A stretch of DNA of 64,000 nucleotides. It comes from Winogradskyella marina. Lineage in GTDB: Bacteria; Bacteroidota; Bacteroidia; Flavobacteriales; Flavobacteriaceae. The translations under genes and the position numbers were made by a program. Positions 33,775-41,208 of the stretch are shown one piece after another. The stretch lies in NCBI RefSeq assembly GCF_015645385.1, contig NZ_JADOET010000001.1, positions 62,001 through 126,000 on the forward strand, in the 5' to 3' direction. The notes beneath the pieces are model-generated. The model was not told where the DNA came from, did no database searches, and saw only the letters and a program-made list of their open reading frames with translations. How positions within the stretch are numbered: position 1 is the first letter of the stretch; each line of letters begins with the position of its first letter.

Positions 33775-34524
33775 TTAGAATGCGTTTACAATCGCATAAA
33801 AATCTTCTGCTTTTAAAGCAGCTCCTCCAATTAATCCACCATCAACATCTGGCTTACCAAATATCTCTTTGGCGTTTCCTGGTTTTACACTTCCACCATA
33901 TAATATCGAAACAGAATCAGCGACATCGTTTCCATACTTGTTTGCTAATGTTTTTCTGATAAAGGCATGCATATCTTGTGCTTGTTCAGGACTTGCCGTT
34001 TCACCTGTTCCGATAGCCCAAACTGGTTCGTAAGCCAAAACGATATTTTTAAAAGCGTCGGCTTCTAAATGAAAAAGTGCGTTTTTAATTTGCCCTTCAA
34101 CAACAGACTCATGGTTTTCAGCTTTTCTATCTGCTAATTCTTCACCAAAACAAAAGATAGTTCGCATATTATTAGCTAAAGCAGCATCTACTTTCTTAGC
34201 CAAAGATTCATCCGTTTCGTTAAAATAAGCACGACGTTCACTATGACCTAAAATAACAGTTTTAATACCTATACTTTTTAGCATGCTTGCGCTAATCTCA
34301 CCTGTATAAGCTCCATTTTCTGCAAAGTGCATATTTTGAGCAATAACCTCTACAGACTCTTGTCTTAAAGATTCAAACGCCTGCCATAAGTTGGTAAACG
34401 TCGGTGCAATCATCACCTCAGCATCTGATGTTTGGTTTTGCTTTAATAAATCTGCTATTAAAAGCTCCGTTTGAGGTAAATCGTTATTCATTTTCCAGTT
34501 TCCGGCTACGATATGTTTTCTCAT
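33775..34524 (-). CDS. tpiA: Triosephosphate isomerase
   Basis: TpiA interconverts dihydroxyacetone phosphate and glyceraldehyde 3-phosphate. The 249-residue protein has K11 in AGNWKMN, catalytic H94 in ILGHSERR, catalytic E166 in AYEPVWAIGTG and the phosphate loop LYGGSVKPGN. A TATTTTTG box lies 35 bp upstream, so it can be transcribed apart from the upstream permease gene. Confidence 0.98.
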   Translation of the reverse strand: MRKHIVAGNWKMNNDLPQTELLIADLLKQNQTSDAEVMIAPTFTNLWQAFESLRQESVEVIAQNMHFAENGAYTGEISASMLKSIGIKTVILGHSERRAYFNETDESLAKKVDAALANNMRTIFCFGEELADRKAENHESVVEGQIKNALFHLEADAFKNIVLAYEPVWAIGTGETASPEQAQDMHAFIRKTLANKYGNDVADSVSILYGGSVKPGNAKEIFGKPDVDGGLIGGAALKAEDFYAIVNAF

Positions 34525-34558
34525 AATATAAGTATATTGAATTTTTAATTTTAGTACA

Positions 34559-34566
34559 CAAAAATA
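34559..34566 (-). promoter_or_regulatory. -7 promoter box for tpiA
   Basis: The minus strand reads TATTTTTG, exact to consensus, 34 bp before the tpiA start. Confidence 0.42.
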
Positions 34567-34609
34567 ACATAATAAAGGTGAAAGTAAATTGACTACAGTA
34601 AGTATTTCG

Positions 34610-35686
34610 TTATGATAGCTTCACCTTAGGATCTAACCACGCGTAAATTACATCTACCAAAATATTAATTGTAATGAATATTATAGCAATGACTAATACA
34701 GCTCCCATAATTACGGGCAAGTCTAATGTATTAAGTGCGTTTACAATTTCTTTCCCTAAACCATTCCAACCAAAAATGTATTCTACAAATACGGCTCCGG
34801 CTAACATAGAGGCAAACCAACCAGAAATAGCTGTAACTACAGGATTCAATGCATTTTTTACAGCATGATTTTTAATCACCTTAAACTCGCTCAATCCTTT
34901 GGCTCTTGCTGTTCTTATATAATCTTGATTTAACACTTCTAAAAGTGAATTTCGCATTAACTGAATTACAACTGCTAATGGTCTAATACCAAGTACGATT
35001 GCTGGTAGGATTAAGTTCTTCCATTGAATGCTCATTTTTTCACCAAAATCATCGAGTTCATATAAACTACCTGTCATTTCTAAATTGGTGTATTTATGTA
35101 ACACAAAACCAAATAGCCAAGCAAATAAAATAGCACTGAAAAACGATGGCACACTCATACCAAACGTACTTAGTACCTGAATGGTTTTATCTATCCAAGT
35201 ATCTTTATACAATGCTGAAATAATTCCGAAAACAACACCTAAAATAATCGCAATGATAATAGCAGAAAGAGCTAAAACAAATGTATTGGGAATGGTCTCA
35301 CCAATAATCTGACTGACCTTTTTTCCTTGTTTCGCAAAGGATTCTCTTAAATATGGAAACTTTAATACGACAGCTATTTTGTCTGTTGAAAAAAGTTTAG
35401 AATACGTGTATTTATTTATTCCTAACGACGTATAATGACCTGTTGTTCTTGTAGAGTGAAATGAAATTGGCGATAAATCGTTCAGGTAGTATAAAAACTG
35501 GGTTCCTATTGGTTTATCAAATCCATATTTCTTTTTTACAGCAATAACTTGCTCTTCTGATTGGTTTTGCCCTAACATCATTTTTGCAGGATCACCAAGT
35601 TTATTAAACAAAAAGAAAATGACAGTTATAACACCTAATAAAGTGATGAAAGCGTAACCTATTTTGTTAAATAAATATCGTATCAA
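34610..35686 (-). CDS. DppB/OppB-like ABC transporter permease
   Basis: The 358-residue membrane protein begins MIRYLFNKIGYAFITLLGVITVIFF like dipeptide permeases. It has about six helices, an enlarged periplasmic loop (about 60-135), and the EAA coupling motif YIRTARAKGLSEFKVI near residues 250-265. Normally it would pair with a DppC permease, two ATPases and a binding protein, but none is nearby. It may work with subunits encoded elsewhere. Substrate unknown, peptide likely. Confidence 0.9.
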   Translation of the reverse strand: MIRYLFNKIGYAFITLLGVITVIFFLFNKLGDPAKMMLGQNQSEEQVIAVKKKYGFDKPIGTQFLYYLNDLSPISFHSTRTTGHYTSLGINKYTYSKLFSTDKIAVVLKFPYLRESFAKQGKKVSQIIGETIPNTFVLALSAIIIAIILGVVFGIISALYKDTWIDKTIQVLSTFGMSVPSFFSAILFAWLFGFVLHKYTNLEMTGSLYELDDFGEKMSIQWKNLILPAIVLGIRPLAVVIQLMRNSLLEVLNQDYIRTARAKGLSEFKVIKNHAVKNALNPVVTAISGWFASMLAGAVFVEYIFGWNGLGKEIVNALNTLDLPVIMGAVLVIAIIFITINILVDVIYAWLDPKVKLS

Positions 35687-35765
35687 AAAAGTTAGTTATT
35701 ATAATTTTCAAATTCAGATTAAATAATTTTATCTGTAAAATGAGACAGCAGACTCAACATGTCAA

Positions 35766-36860
35766 CTACAATTCAATATCGTCTAAGTCATTCCAATGAG
35801 CTTTCTGTGTTACAGTACCTGTGTTTAACACTATTACTCCAGGATTAGCACGCACAATAGTTTTAACCACTTTTTCATCACATAAATAAATATCAAAATT
35901 TAAGTTATAATCTGCTTTAATTTGAGCTTTATCTGCAGGTCCTGAAGAAGATAAACCAATTACAGTGTATCCCTTTTTTATGGCATCATCAGTGAAGGGT
36001 TTTAACTTCGCCATACCTTCGGCTTCACCTTTGGTTACATTATACATAGTAATCATCACTAACTTTTCTTTCCCTAAGAAATAATCGGTTAAGTTTTCGT
36101 CTTCAGATTCAATGGATAAATCTTGAATTGCAGGTGTATAACCTTCGTCAATAGTTTTGGTTTCTACACCAATAAACTCACCATCAACAGTTGGGTAACT
36201 TCCATTAGTCACAATTTCTTGTTCTTCACCATCAACATTAAAAGTCCAAGTATATTCCAAAATTGGTTTTTGAGCATCTTCAGGTGTTTCCATTTGCTCT
36301 GGTAAATTTTTACCAATGGCATACGCTCTAAAATCAATAGACGGTAAATGCATTAACACATGGTATCCAAACCAAAGCGATGCAATAAAACTCAACAGCG
36401 CAATTACAGTTGTTGGTAATTTTGAAAAAATAGGCTTAATGTGTTTAACACCAATGAACAAAATTAAAGTCAGCACCAATAAGACGACATCTTTTGTAAA
36501 ACTCTCCCAAGGTGTTAATTTTAAGGCATCACCAAAGCAACCACAGTCTTTTACTTTATCGAAATACGCCGAATAAAATGTAAGGAATGTAAAAAAGATA
36601 ATCATTAATAATAAGCTCCAAACTGTGAATTTTGGTTTATAACCAATTAATAAGAACACACCTAAGACCACTTCAAACACCACAACAATCACTGAAATAC
36701 CAAGTGCATACGGAATTAGAAATTCGATATTTAAAACATCAGAACCAAAGTACTCTTCAAGTTTGTACGAAAAGCCTAATGGGTCATTCAATTTAATGAA
36801 TCCTGAGATGATGAATAATATTCCTGTAAAAATTCGACTAAGTTGTACTATGTATTTCAT
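35766..36860 (-). CDS. BT_3928 family membrane protein (DoxX-like with thioredoxin-like tail)
   Basis: The 364-residue protein has an N-terminal four-helix DoxX/MauE-like membrane unit (about 1-130) with GFIKLNDPLGFSYKLEEYF and a Cys pair in KDCGCFGD. A fifth helix follows (about 145-170), then a soluble thioredoxin-like domain (about 190-364) that lacks a CxxC motif (TMYNVTKGEAEGM). This matches the BT_3928 family of Bacteroidota. A role in redox or disulfide chemistry at the membrane is suggested only by fold. It lies between DUF1599 and the permease on one strand. Confidence 0.88.
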   Translation of the reverse strand: MKYIVQLSRIFTGILFIISGFIKLNDPLGFSYKLEEYFGSDVLNIEFLIPYALGISVIVVVFEVVLGVFLLIGYKPKFTVWSLLLMIIFFTFLTFYSAYFDKVKDCGCFGDALKLTPWESFTKDVVLLVLTLILFIGVKHIKPIFSKLPTTVIALLSFIASLWFGYHVLMHLPSIDFRAYAIGKNLPEQMETPEDAQKPILEYTWTFNVDGEEQEIVTNGSYPTVDGEFIGVETKTIDEGYTPAIQDLSIESEDENLTDYFLGKEKLVMITMYNVTKGEAEGMAKLKPFTDDAIKKGYTVIGLSSSGPADKAQIKADYNLNFDIYLCDEKVVKTIVRANPGVIVLNTGTVTQKAHWNDLDDIEL

Positions 36861-36919
36861 AATTTCTTTTTATTCCTGCAAAGCAGAAACCTACTTTAAG
36901 GTTGTTTATATTTAACTGG

Positions 36920-36939
36920 ATTCCTGCCTTCTCAGGAAT
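36920..36939. repeat. Dispersed 20-bp palindrome, copy 1
   Basis: ATTCCTG and CAGGAAT flank a 6-nt loop. The same arms with another 6-nt loop occur at 43814-43833, and a degraded relative (CTGC-AAA-GCAG) at 36876-36886. All are intergenic. The pattern is that of a short dispersed palindromic repeat rather than a terminator, as no T run follows. Confidence 0.55.
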
Positions 36940-36945
36940 GACAAA

Positions 36946-37488
36946 TTAATTAGCTTCGTTTAAGTGAATTAAAGCAAAAATCGCATAGTTAATCATGTCT
37001 TGGTAATTGGCATCAATCCCTTCGCTAACAATTGTTTTACCTGCGTTATCTTCAATCTGCTTAACGCGTAGTAATTTCTGTAAAATTAAATCGGTCAAGG
37101 AGCTTACACGCATATCTCTCCAAGCTTCACCATAATCGTGATTCTTATTGAGCATTAATTGTTTTGTGAGTGCCGTTTTTTCATCATAAAGTTTCGCAGC
37201 CTCTTCAGTATTTAAATCGGGTTGTTCTACAACGCCTTTTTCTAACTGAATCAACGCCATTATACAATAATTAATAATACCTATAAACTCACTTACTTCA
37301 CCTTCATCTACTTTTCTAACGGCATTTTGCTGCAAACCTCTTATGCGTTGTGCTTTTATAAAAATCTGATCGGTTAATGATGGCAATCTTAAAATACGCC
37401 ATGCACTACCATAATCACTCATTTTATTGACAAAAAGCGCTCTACATTTTGCGATAATAGTATCGTATTGTTTTGAAGTATCTTGCAT
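36946..37488 (-). CDS. DUF1599 domain protein with internal duplication
   Basis: The 180-residue protein consists of two homologous halves. Residues about 15-53 (NKMSDYGSAWRILRLPSLTD) and 109-147 (NKNHDYGEAWRDMRVSSLTD) align closely, each followed by a helix with an R-hydrophobic-K pattern. It is a cytoplasmic, mainly helical protein of the DUF1599 family, which is restricted mostly to Bacteroidota. It may be a nucleotide-binding or MazG-like fold, but I cannot show this. It is divergent from folP and upstream of BT_3928. Confidence 0.9.
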   Translation of the reverse strand: MQDTSKQYDTIIAKCRALFVNKMSDYGSAWRILRLPSLTDQIFIKAQRIRGLQQNAVRKVDEGEVSEFIGIINYCIMALIQLEKGVVEQPDLNTEEAAKLYDEKTALTKQLMLNKNHDYGEAWRDMRVSSLTDLILQKLLRVKQIEDNAGKTIVSEGIDANYQDMINYAIFALIHLNEAN

Positions 37489-37563
37489 CTATTAAAAAAT
37501 ATTTTCTTGTAAGGTATTACTTAAGTATTTGCGTTTCCAAATAAATAGCATAACGAATCACTA

Positions 37564-37681
37564 GAAATTTACAAATCGCGATTATCGCGTAAATTTCCGT
37601 AAATTTCGGACAAATAGTTAAGAGTTCAAAGTTCTACGATCTAAATTCAAAGTTTTTAAGAATTTAGTTCAACTTTGAATT
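37564..37681. other. Two overlapping inverted-repeat structures between DUF1599 and folP
   Basis: GAAATTTAC (37564-37572) can pair with GTAAATTTC at 37599-37607, or, with eight bases, with the inner TAAATTTC at 37590-37597. CGCGAT/ATCGCG forms an inner stem (37577-37589). A second hairpin has 11-bp arms AATTCAAAGTT (37644-37654) and its complement (37671-37681). These may be regulatory or merely AT-rich palindromes. Confidence 0.45.
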
Positions 37682-37707
37682 TTAAATTTTGAATCTTAAA
37701 CGAAGAA

Positions 37708-38535
37708 ATGACTATAAATTGCAAAGGCCAACTTATCGATTTATCCACTCCAAAAGTGATGGGAATTTTGAATATCACTCCAGATTCGTTTTTTGATGGT
37801 GGAAAATACAAGAACGACTCTGAGGTTTTGACCCAAGTTGAAACTATGCTGAACGCTGGAACAACTTTTATTGATATTGGTGGTTATAGTTCTAGACCAC
37901 ATGCAGATGACGTTAGTAAAGAAGAAGAATTAAAACGTGTACTTCCAATAATTGAATTAATTCTGAAACATTTCCCTGAAGCATTAATTTCTATAGACAC
38001 GTTTAGAAGTGACGTCGCCAAACGAAGTATTGAAACTGGTGCTGCATTAATTAATGATATTTCTGCAGGACAGCTCGATGATAACATGCTGTCTACCGTT
38101 GGAAAATTAGGAGTTCCTTATATTATGATGCACATGAGAGGAAATCCAAAAAACATGCAGCAACAAACAGATTATAAAGACTTAACCAAAGAAGTCATCG
38201 CCTATTTTGCGGAACGTATCGCAGCTGCACACCAAGACAAAATAAATGATATTATTATAGATCCTGGATTCGGGTTTGCAAAATCGAGAACACAAAATTT
38301 TGAATTGTTAAACCAAATGGAATTGCTGCAACTTACAGACAAACCTCTTTTAGCTGGAGTATCAAGAAAATCCATGATTTACAAAACATTAAACTCAACT
38401 GCTGAAGACGCACTGAATGGAACAACGGCTTTGCACATGGTTGCTTTACAGAAAGGTGCTAAAATTTTACGTGTGCATGATGTGAAGGAAGCTATGGAAT
38501 GTGTCACCCTTTTTAATCAGCTAAACAAGTCTTAA
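37708..38535 (+). CDS. folP: Dihydropteroate synthase
   Basis: FolP joins 6-hydroxymethyl-7,8-dihydropterin pyrophosphate and p-aminobenzoate, and is the sulfonamide target. The 275-residue TIM barrel shows MGILNITPDSFFDGGK, DIGGYSSRPHAD, IDTFRSDVAK, LINDISAGQ, MHMRGNPKNM, IIDPGFGFAKS and GVSRKSMI in proper order. Length and start are typical. Confidence 0.97.
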   Translation: MTINCKGQLIDLSTPKVMGILNITPDSFFDGGKYKNDSEVLTQVETMLNAGTTFIDIGGYSSRPHADDVSKEEELKRVLPIIELILKHFPEALISIDTFRSDVAKRSIETGAALINDISAGQLDDNMLSTVGKLGVPYIMMHMRGNPKNMQQQTDYKDLTKEVIAYFAERIAAAHQDKINDIIIDPGFGFAKSRTQNFELLNQMELLQLTDKPLLAGVSRKSMIYKTLNSTAEDALNGTTALHMVALQKGAKILRVHDVKEAMECVTLFNQLNKS

Positions 38536-38613
38536 CCTAAGGTCTAGAAGGTTTTCATAACCTTGCAAGTCTGTCTGAAATAAAAAAATAAAATCTTAAA
38601 TTATTACAAAAAA

Positions 38614-39315
38614 ATGCGCTACATCTATTTACTTACTATTCTTTTACTGTTCAGTTGCAACAACGAACGCACCTTATTACTACCTGAAATTGAAAATGCG
38701 ACAGTCACGGAAGTTTTAGACGTTTCGCCTGCATATATATTTTATGATGAAACAGAACCAGATTCTACGTTATTAAATCGAAAAAACTTAATTAGTACTA
38801 CCAATTGGTTAGTGAATGTGGATAAGCGCTTAACATTAAAACAAGCCATTCCTAAAATTATAATGATGCAAGAAAAAAAGCGCAACGCTAAAATGCATAA
38901 AAATGAGGATGCTAAAAATTATTTTACTTGTAATGATACTAGTATTCAGAATTTAGGATTTTTGGAGTTTACGGATGTAGTATTTAATGAAAAAATTAAA
39001 ATTGATACTGTATATCACAAATACAATCTGCCCACAAAAGAAAACTTAATGAGTAAGGCAGGTTTCCATGCTCAATCAACAATTCCTTTAGTTTTCGATG
39101 AAAAGAACCAATTTCAAATTGGTAAACAACAATTCAACATCGATAATTTAAAAAATGAACTTGATAAGTTAACAGAAATTAATTTTATCGGTATTCATTT
39201 ACAACTTTATTTCAATAAGAGTTTATCATTTCAAGAGTATATAACTATTAAAAGAAAAATTATATCATATAATTCAGATTTAATTTCGGTGGATTTCAAT
39301 GAATATATTTATTAA
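38614..39315 (+). CDS. Putative lipoprotein of unknown function
   Basis: The 233-residue protein has a short lipoprotein signal (MRYIYLLTILLLFSCNN, lipid-anchor Cys15). The mature part is charged, without known motifs. The central part has a basic KKRNAKMHKNEDAK stretch, and the C-terminal third (IHLQLYFNKSLSFQEYITIKRKI) faintly recalls the ExbD-type periplasmic fold, which is too weak to rely on. It lies between folP and cdaA on the same strand, 78 bp after folP. I do not recognise the family. Confidence 0.8.
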   Translation: MRYIYLLTILLLFSCNNERTLLLPEIENATVTEVLDVSPAYIFYDETEPDSTLLNRKNLISTTNWLVNVDKRLTLKQAIPKIIMMQEKKRNAKMHKNEDAKNYFTCNDTSIQNLGFLEFTDVVFNEKIKIDTVYHKYNLPTKENLMSKAGFHAQSTIPLVFDEKNQFQIGKQQFNIDNLKNELDKLTEINFIGIHLQLYFNKSLSFQEYITIKRKIISYNSDLISVDFNEYIY

Positions 39316-39322
39316 ATAGAAA

Positions 39323-39352
39323 AACACCCCTAAAGTCCCCTCAAGGGGACAA
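39323..39352. repeat. Dispersed element copy with GTCCCCT/AGGGGAC palindrome
   Basis: ACACCCCTAA is followed closely by GTCCCCT-CA-AGGGGAC (39335-39350). The same two end motifs occur separated by a longer spacer at 7588-7662. It is intergenic, before cdaA. Confidence 0.45.
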
Positions 39353-39498
39353 CAGACTAATTAAACTTCCTTGGATTATCCGCTTTAAGGGAATTTAAGT
39401 GTGTGAATTTTTATTTATCAAATAAAACTGGGGCAACAATTATAATTTTTTCTTCACTACTAAACATAAATTCTTAAATTAGCAGAAACACCTACCTT

Positions 39499-40281
39499 TT
39501 GGAAAACTTACAACTTTGGGATTTTAGATTTATAGATTTTGTGGATGTCTTCCTCGTGGCTATCCTACTCTACTACATTTACAAACTTGTAAAAGGAACC
39601 GTTGCCATCAATATTTTTATTGGTATTCTTATTATCTATTTTGCTTGGCGATTAACCGACTACCTCAACATGTACATGCTTTATAGCATTTTTGATGGTT
39701 TTATGAAAGTTGGAATTATTGCACTAATCGTGGTGTTTCAACCTGAGATTAGAAAGTTTCTGTTAATGGTTGGCTCTACTAATATTGGAGGCAAACGTAA
39801 TCTTTTTAAAAATTTTAAATTCCTTAAAAACGACGATCAAACCACAACAGATGTTGATGCCATTATTAATGCTTGTAACAAAATGGGAGCTTCAAATACA
39901 GGAGCTTTAATTGTACTTGAACGTAACAATAACTTAGACTTTCTAACCAATACAGGAGACGAAATGAATATCTTAGTCTCGCAACCTATAATAGAAAGTA
40001 TCTTTTTTAAAAACAGCCCATTACACGATGGAGCTATTATAATAGACAACAATGTTGTAAAAGCGACACGTGTTATTCTTCCTGTTAACAACGAAAAACA
40101 CATACCAGAGCGTTTTGGCTTACGCCATAGAGCTGCCATTGGTATTACCGAAAAAACAGATGCGATTGCACTTTGTGTAAGTGAAGAAACAGGTCAGATT
40201 TCATATATAAAAAATGGTGAATTTGTAATCTTTAAAAACACTAGCGAATTAACTCAAAAAATTAAAGAAGATTTAGGCTAG
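39499..40281 (+). CDS. cdaA: Diadenylate cyclase CdaA
   Basis: CdaA makes cyclic di-AMP from two ATP at the inner membrane. The 260-residue protein has an N-terminal membrane region (about 15-85) followed by the DisA_N catalytic domain with SPLHDGAIII (DGA motif) and GLRHRAAIGI (RHR motif). The start is TTG at 39499; the first internal ATG would delete the first membrane helix, so TTG is accepted. The stop TAG overlaps the GTG start of the next gene by one base, implying coupled translation. Confidence 0.95.
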   Translation: MENLQLWDFRFIDFVDVFLVAILLYYIYKLVKGTVAINIFIGILIIYFAWRLTDYLNMYMLYSIFDGFMKVGIIALIVVFQPEIRKFLLMVGSTNIGGKRNLFKNFKFLKNDDQTTTDVDAIINACNKMGASNTGALIVLERNNNLDFLTNTGDEMNILVSQPIIESIFFKNSPLHDGAIIIDNNVVKATRVILPVNNEKHIPERFGLRHRAAIGITEKTDAIALCVSEETGQISYIKNGEFVIFKNTSELTQKIKEDLG

Positions 40282-41054
40282 TGAGATGTAAAAACTGCGA
40301 TAACAGCCTTAAAGACACACAAAAATTTTGTGATGAATGTGGTGCAAAAATAATTAATAATCGACTTCAGCCTAAAATAATTGCACAACAAGTTAATGAA
40401 CAGTTTATTTCGATTGACAATAAATTTTTTCGCACTTTCTTTGATCTATTTAAACAACCTGAATCTGTAATTATTGGTTACATTAATGGTACACGAAAAA
40501 AATATATTGATGTTCTTCAGTATTTTGCAATTTCTTTAACTCTTGCTGGTATTCAGGTATTTTTAATAACTACATTTTTTAAAGACGCATTAGATTTTAC
40601 GCCAGGTTTTATCAATCCAGAAAAAGATATTAATCCTTTACCAGGTTTTAATTCAGATTTGTTCACAAAATATCAAGGTTTAATTTATATTTTAGGTGTT
40701 CCTGTATCTGCGTTAGCAACATGGCTTGTATATCTTATTTTAGGCGATAGACGTTTTAATTTTACAGAACATTTAGTTTTAAACCTATATTACTCCGCTC
40801 AAATCATCATAATAACTGCGGTCTTAAGCATATTATTCTTAGTGACAGGTATGAATTATCTAATTGTATCTAGTCTTCTTGGCTTACCTACCTTCATCTA
40901 TTTGGCTTACGTATTAAAAAAAGTATTTAATGAAGATTTCTGGAGTACTTTCGCCAAGTTTTTAATGGTAATGTTCGTATACGTGGTTATCTATTTTATT
41001 GCAATAATGTTACTCTTTTTAATATTATATCTAAGTGGCAATTTCAAAATATAA
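40281..41054 (+). CDS. DUF3667 zinc-ribbon membrane protein
   Basis: The 257-residue protein starts with GTG overlapping the cdaA stop. It has an N-terminal zinc ribbon (C3, C6, C17, C20 in MRCKNCDNSLKDTQKFCDEC) and then about five membrane helices. Motifs such as FFDLFKQPESVIIGYINGTRKKYI define DUF3667, a Bacteroidota family of unknown function. Coupling to cdaA is by overlap only. A dead paralogue follows at 41057. Confidence 0.9.
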   Translation: MRCKNCDNSLKDTQKFCDECGAKIINNRLQPKIIAQQVNEQFISIDNKFFRTFFDLFKQPESVIIGYINGTRKKYIDVLQYFAISLTLAGIQVFLITTFFKDALDFTPGFINPEKDINPLPGFNSDLFTKYQGLIYILGVPVSALATWLVYLILGDRRFNFTEHLVLNLYYSAQIIIITAVLSILFLVTGMNYLIVSSLLGLPTFIYLAYVLKKVFNEDFWSTFAKFLMVMFVYVVIYFIAIMLLFLILYLSGNFKI

Positions 41055-41056
41055 AA

Positions 41057-41196
41057 ATGAATTGTAAAAACTGCCATACGCAACTTGAAGAACTAGATGA
41101 CTACTGTTAACGTTGTTGTGGCATTACTATATAAAGATTCTGCCTTTATGCAAAAACATTATTGAAGTTCTAAAAAGCTTCGATAGAACACGCTAA
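41057..41196 (+). pseudogene. Remnant of a second DUF3667 gene
   Basis: Two bases after the intact DUF3667 gene an ATG opens MNCKNCHTQLEELDDYC, the typical zinc-ribbon start, but a TAA replaces the next codon (41108-41110). A second in-frame stop follows RCCGITI. Downstream, in another frame, residues like CKNIIEVLKSFDRTR before a stop (41194-41196) recall the linker after the ribbon. Nothing of the membrane part remains before the convergent ABC exporter gene. It is a tandem duplicate in advanced decay. Confidence 0.7.
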
Positions 41197-41208
41197 GTAA
41201 CCAATAGA

